From assembly GCA_016784705.1 (NCBI GenBank), contig JADHUD010000148.1, forward strand, positions 1-6,310: a stretch of 6,310 bases of DNA, written 5' to 3'. Both the position numbers and the translations under genes were made by a program. The notes below the pieces were generated by a model. It was not told where the DNA came from, did not search any database, and was given only the letters and a program-made list of their open reading frames with translations. Positions 4,276 to 6,310 of the stretch are shown piece after piece. Within the stretch, counting starts at the first letter, position 1. Every line of letters begins with the position of its first letter. This DNA is from Spirochaetia bacterium (GTDB taxonomy: Bacteria; Spirochaetota; Spirochaetia; JABMQR01).

Positions 4276-6310
4276 CTATAAAAATGCTTGTGCATCAATC
4301 TTTCCCTTACCTTTCCTGCCGGCTTTTCCCATCACCTGGAGGCTCAGATAGATCATTCCATAGACCACTATGGCGGCAGCTATCCAGAAAATGGAATGTC
4401 CTTCCGCAAATTGATAGAATAACACAGATATAACCCAGGCCAGCAGGGTTACATAGGTAACCAATACGGTACCATAGAATTTCCCGGCTTCGCGAAAGGC
4501 TGCGCCCAGCGCTGAAACACAGGGAAAGTAGATTAGTATGAACAGCATGTAGGCATAGGCGGATACCGCGCTGAATTTGGACCGCAGCACACTGAATAAT
4601 CCGGTTCCAGTTTCTATGACTTCCGAAACGGCTTCCTCACTTCCCGAAACCATTCCCAGTCCCAGAGGGTCTCCCCATCCGGTAACAATTCCTGCCAGAT
4701 TCTGTCCCAGAGTTATAAAAGCGTCTGCAAGTGATATCCAAAGAAACCGCAGGGCCGGAACCGCCTCGCCAGAATCAGCCGGTTCTTCCTCTGTTAATCC
4801 ATATAAGCTGTTAAGAGTTCCAATGATTGCTTCCTTGGCAAATATTCCCGTAAACAATCCAACCGTAGCCTGCCAGTTGTCCTGACTGATGCCCATGGGA
4901 TTGAAAACTGGGGTGATTGCCTTGCCGATAACTGAAAGGACTGAATTTTCTGAATCCTCATTGCCGAATGTCCCGTCTATCCCCCAGCTATTGAGAATGG
5001 TCAGCAAAAAAACCGCCATCAGTATTACCTTTCCCGCCCTGAAAACGAAAAGTCTCAGCCGGAAGAGAGTATTGTGCATGACCTTTGAAAATTTCGGCAA
5101 ATGATAATCAGGAAGTTCCATGATAAAAGGAGAAAAATCACCTTTGAACAGGGTTCTTTTCAGTATGAGACCGGTCATGACAGCCAGCAGGATTCCCGCA
5201 AGATAAATCGAGAAAACAATGATCCCGGCATACTGATTGAAAAAAGTTACAGCAAACAGTGCATACACAGGCAGTCGTGCCCCGCAGGACATGAAGGGCA
5301 CCATGAAGATTGTCAGAAATCGGTCCCGCTTGTTTTCCAGAGTTCTTGTAGCAAGAATAGCAGGAACTGTACATCCGAAGCCGATAAGCATCGGTACAAA
5401 GGCCTTGCCGGGAAGTCCGATAAACCGCATAAAGCGATCCATGACAAAGGCAGCCCTTGCCATATACCCGGAATCTTCCAGAATGCTGAGCATAAGGAAC
5501 ATACAGAAAATTATCGGGATAAATGTCGATATCGTCTGAATTCCCCCACCCAGCCCCCCGGCCAGAAAGGTTGTCAGCCAGGGGGGAGATCCCGCAGCTC
5601 CCAGCAGCAGCCCGAAGCCGTCAACAAAAACCGCCCCGAAAAGGATATCAAAGAAATCAATAAACGCCCCGCCAACGGACAAGGTCACCATAAAGACCAG
5701 ATACATGACGGCAATAAAAATAGGTATACCCCATATGCGGTGGAGAACAATGTCATCCAGCTCTATTTTTCTCTTTTTACTGGATCTTGTCTTCTTATCA
5801 GCATGAATTATAAAATTCTGCAGCTGCTGAATAACTCCATACCTCGCTTCCGCAAGTACGATATCAGGATCGTCATCCAGCTCCTTACGAACATCCAGGG
5901 CTGCTTTGGTAAGTTTTGTGTACATGTCCGGATGATATTCCCGGACAATCCTGGTCACGACCGGATCCTGTTCAACAAAACTCAGAAGAACGCTCCGCCG
6001 GCTGATAAAAGTCTTTCCCGCCGAAAGATCCGCATTCAGCCCGGCTGTTCTGATATAGTTTTCAATTGAATCTGGATAACGAACCATCGCCGGTGCCGGA
6101 GTATGCACACCAGTCACCAGCAGCTGCTCAAGCTCTCCCACGAGTTTTCTCACATCCCGCGGATCTGTTGAATTTACTGCATATATCGGAACCCCCAGTT
6201 TTTTTGAGAGACCGGCTGTATCAATCGATATTCCGTTTTTTGCGGCCGAATCTATTTTATTGAGAACAAGTACCATCGGTATTCCCATTTCAACCAGCTG
6301 GGTGGTAAGG
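4276..6310 (-). CDS. feoB: Ferrous iron transport protein B, 5' end beyond the window
   Basis: FeoB is the inner-membrane Fe(II) transporter, with an N-terminal GTPase and helical domain followed by a membrane core. The frame is open to the window edge (LTTQLVEMGIPMVLVLNKID), so the ATG at 6288 is internal; about 100 residues carrying G1-G3 lie outside. Numbering from that Met, the G4 motif NKID is at 10-13, followed by the G5 region near 36-42 and the helical domain to about 165. The membrane part begins at RIWGIPIFIAVMYL (184-197). The gate segments have the two hallmark cysteines, in GFGCTVPAI (303-311) and PFMSCGARLPVY (331-342). Later come FVFRAGKVILMAV and GIFAKEAIIGTLNSLYG (481-497). 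The 678 residues seen plus the missing part fit the usual length of about 770. It resembles the long E. coli-type FeoB. The frame is intact and the gene looks functional. Its promoter and any separate feoA upstream are not visible. Confidence 0.97.
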   Translation of the reverse strand, partial: LTTQLVEMGIPMVLVLNKIDSAAKNGISIDTAGLSKKLGVPIYAVNSTDPRDVRKLVGELEQLLVTGVHTPAPAMVRYPDSIENYIRTAGLNADLSAGKTFISRRSVLLSFVEQDPVVTRIVREYHPDMYTKLTKAALDVRKELDDDPDIVLAEARYGVIQQLQNFIIHADKKTRSSKKRKIELDDIVLHRIWGIPIFIAVMYLVFMVTLSVGGAFIDFFDILFGAVFVDGFGLLLGAAGSPPWLTTFLAGGLGGGIQTISTFIPIIFCMFLMLSILEDSGYMARAAFVMDRFMRFIGLPGKAFVPMLIGFGCTVPAILATRTLENKRDRFLTIFMVPFMSCGARLPVYALFAVTFFNQYAGIIVFSIYLAGILLAVMTGLILKRTLFKGDFSPFIMELPDYHLPKFSKVMHNTLFRLRLFVFRAGKVILMAVFLLTILNSWGIDGTFGNEDSENSVLSVIGKAITPVFNPMGISQDNWQATVGLFTGIFAKEAIIGTLNSLYGLTEEEPADSGEAVPALRFLWISLADAFITLGQNLAGIVTGWGDPLGLGMVSGSEEAVSEVIETGTGLFSVLRSKFSAVSAYAYMLFILIYFPCVSALGAAFREAGKFYGTVLVTYVTLLAWVISVLFYQFAEGHSIFWIAAAIVVYGMIYLSLQVMGKAGRKGKGKIDAQAFL

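Noticed and set aside
4577..5104. Plus-strand frames opposite the C-terminal part of feoB
   Set aside because: These are antisense shadows with no recognisable protein features.
5101..6069. Long plus-strand open frame (322 codons) inside feoB
   Set aside because: It is antisense to a clearly recognisable feoB, its residue mix is rich in H, K, Q and S with no domain, and it has no ribosome site. It is a shadow of feoB codon usage.

Overview
The window suggests a low-to-medium GC bacterium, most likely a Bacillota (clostridial-type) organism. The small membrane proteins on the left resemble families common in Bacillota, and the best ribosome sites are AGGAG/GGAG type. The FeoB on the right is of the long, E. 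coli-like type, which also occurs in other anaerobes, so the phylum call is tentative.

The window has two halves. The left half (about 1-3490) is AT-rich, loosely packed, mostly plus-strand and full of broken genes. From left to right it holds: a possible minus-strand gene start at the window edge; the C-terminal part of an IS110-family transposase that has lost its RuvC-like half; an apparently intact DUF4386-type membrane protein; a roughly 400-base non-coding stretch with hairpins and RNA-like pairing; a 4-TM membrane protein of unknown function; a 3-TM membrane protein interrupted by an in-frame TGA; a promoter embedded in a 13-bp inverted repeat; a DUF4143/AAA_14-type ATPase that stops just after its Walker A motif; and about 445 bases of decayed sequence. 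A short motif (ATGTCAAACC plus nearby matching bases) occurs in both large gaps, possibly as leftover ends of a mobile element.

The right half (3491-6310) is more GC-rich and compact, and lies entirely on the minus strand. It is a ferrous-iron uptake unit: feoB, whose 5' end lies beyond the window, followed after 65 bases by a DtxR/MntR-family regulator carrying a C-terminal FeoA/SH3-like domain. FeoB is a GTPase-coupled inner-membrane Fe(II) transporter. The regulator would be expected to sense intracellular metal and control the unit. Three of the usual primary metal ligands of the regulator appear substituted, which is the most interesting protein-level observation here.

No tRNA, rRNA, CRISPR array or complete insertion sequence was seen.
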